From NCBI GenBank assembly GCA_033182465.1, contig CP137326.1, positions 124,001-188,000 on the forward strand: DNA of 64,000 nucleotides, given 5' to 3'. The notes beneath the pieces were generated by a model. That model was not told where the DNA came from and did not search any database. It saw nothing but the letters and a program-made list of their open reading frames with translations. Source of the DNA: Sanghuangporus weigelae. Lineage: Eukaryota; Basidiomycota; Agaricomycetes; Hymenochaetales; Hymenochaetaceae. Position 1 is the first letter of the stretch. Every line of letters begins with the position of its first letter. This document shows positions 63,580-64,000 of the stretch, one piece after another. The translations under genes were made by a program, and so were the position numbers.

Positions 63580-64000
63580 GGACGGAGAATAAGTGAGCTC
63601 TGAGGAAATCAATACTGGAGTGCTGGTAGTCTATAATCCATATCGTTGCATCTAGGAGTGAGAAGGTCGCTTACCGAGATGGAACGGCTATTAGCGGATC
63701 TTCGAAGCATCAAATTTCCCGCGAGACCGCGCATAAAAGCTGTGTTCAAGAGGAAACATACGTTACATATATCCTGAACGAGTATGGTATGACGAGACCA
63801 TTGCTGACAACCTTAGAGAGTCTTATCAAGAGAAGAAAGTCTGCTTATCGAGAAGTTTGCTAGTATTGAGTTACCATTGGATGTCCGAGAAGTATGAACA
63901 TATTGCTTACAATCAGTTGGTGCAGCGTGCCCCACAACGTTGAAATCGAATCATAAGTTAGGACCCTGCCTCGCGTCTAGCTCAAGAGATAACGACCGCT
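63580..64000. other. Upstream region of the P450
   Basis: About 420 bp. A minus-strand ATG frame (MRGLAGNLML…, near 63,730) with a GTAAGC donor could be an upstream exon, but it does not join in frame to MSLLLAQ, so I left it out. Confidence 0.35.

Overview
The window looks like nuclear DNA from a filamentous basidiomycete, most likely an agaricomycete. Most genes are cut by several introns of about 45-70 bp with GT-AG ends. Gene spacing is tight on both strands. The contents (division-1 chitin synthase, cytochrome b2, PEX1, ROT1, a TRM44-type methyltransferase, a run of F-box proteins and a large-family P450) fit that group. No rRNA, tRNA, CRISPR array or intact transposon was recognised.

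Layout: 0-0.8 kb holds a broken P450 copy (+). 1.5-5.7 kb has JLP2/CCDC25 (+), glutathione synthetase GSH2 (+) and the Fe-S assembly factor ISA2 (-). 6.8 kb has a tiny TATA-driven gene (+). 7.6-9.0 kb has an unrecognised spliced gene (+), followed by UBC1 (E2 plus UBA) at 9.4-10.3 kb (+). 10.8-12.2 kb is an F-box gene (+). 13.4-15.4 kb is cytochrome b2 (-), 16.5-18.6 kb an MFS transporter (+), 18.9-20.0 kb HEM13 (-) and 20.3-21.5 kb TRP4 (-). 21.8-24.6 kb holds two convergent F-box-type genes, 25.1-27.1 kb TRM44 (+), and 27.2-29.0 kb another F-box/LRR-like gene (-). 30.0-31.6 kb encodes a multi-pass membrane protein (+) and 31.8-34.7 kb a secreted sedolisin (-). 35.5-39.2 kb has DPH2 and HIS1 (+), 40.2-41.8 kb a conserved fungal protein (+), 43.5-44.4 kb ROT1 (+), and 45.5-47.3 kb proteasome beta-6 (-). 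51.5-55.3 kb is chitin synthase (+), 56.1 kb a second tiny TATA-driven ORF (+), 57.0-60.9 kb PEX1 (-), and 61.2-63.6 kb an apparently intact P450 (-), paralogous and inverted relative to the broken copy at the left edge.

The genes do not form one pathway. They are mainly housekeeping functions: amino-acid synthesis (TRP4, HIS1), heme (HEM13), glutathione (GSH2), Fe-S clusters (ISA2), tRNA and EF2 modification (TRM44, DPH2), protein turnover (UBC1, PRE7, F-box proteins), wall and ER (chitin synthase, ROT1) and peroxisomes (PEX1). Accessory functions are the MFS transporter, secreted protease, 7TM-like protein and P450s. I did not find a convincing new multi-gene system. The most notable items are the inverted P450 pair at the window ends, the F-box cluster, the palindromic MluI-type box in front of UBC1, two short TATA-driven ORFs, and several unusual introns and micro-exons.
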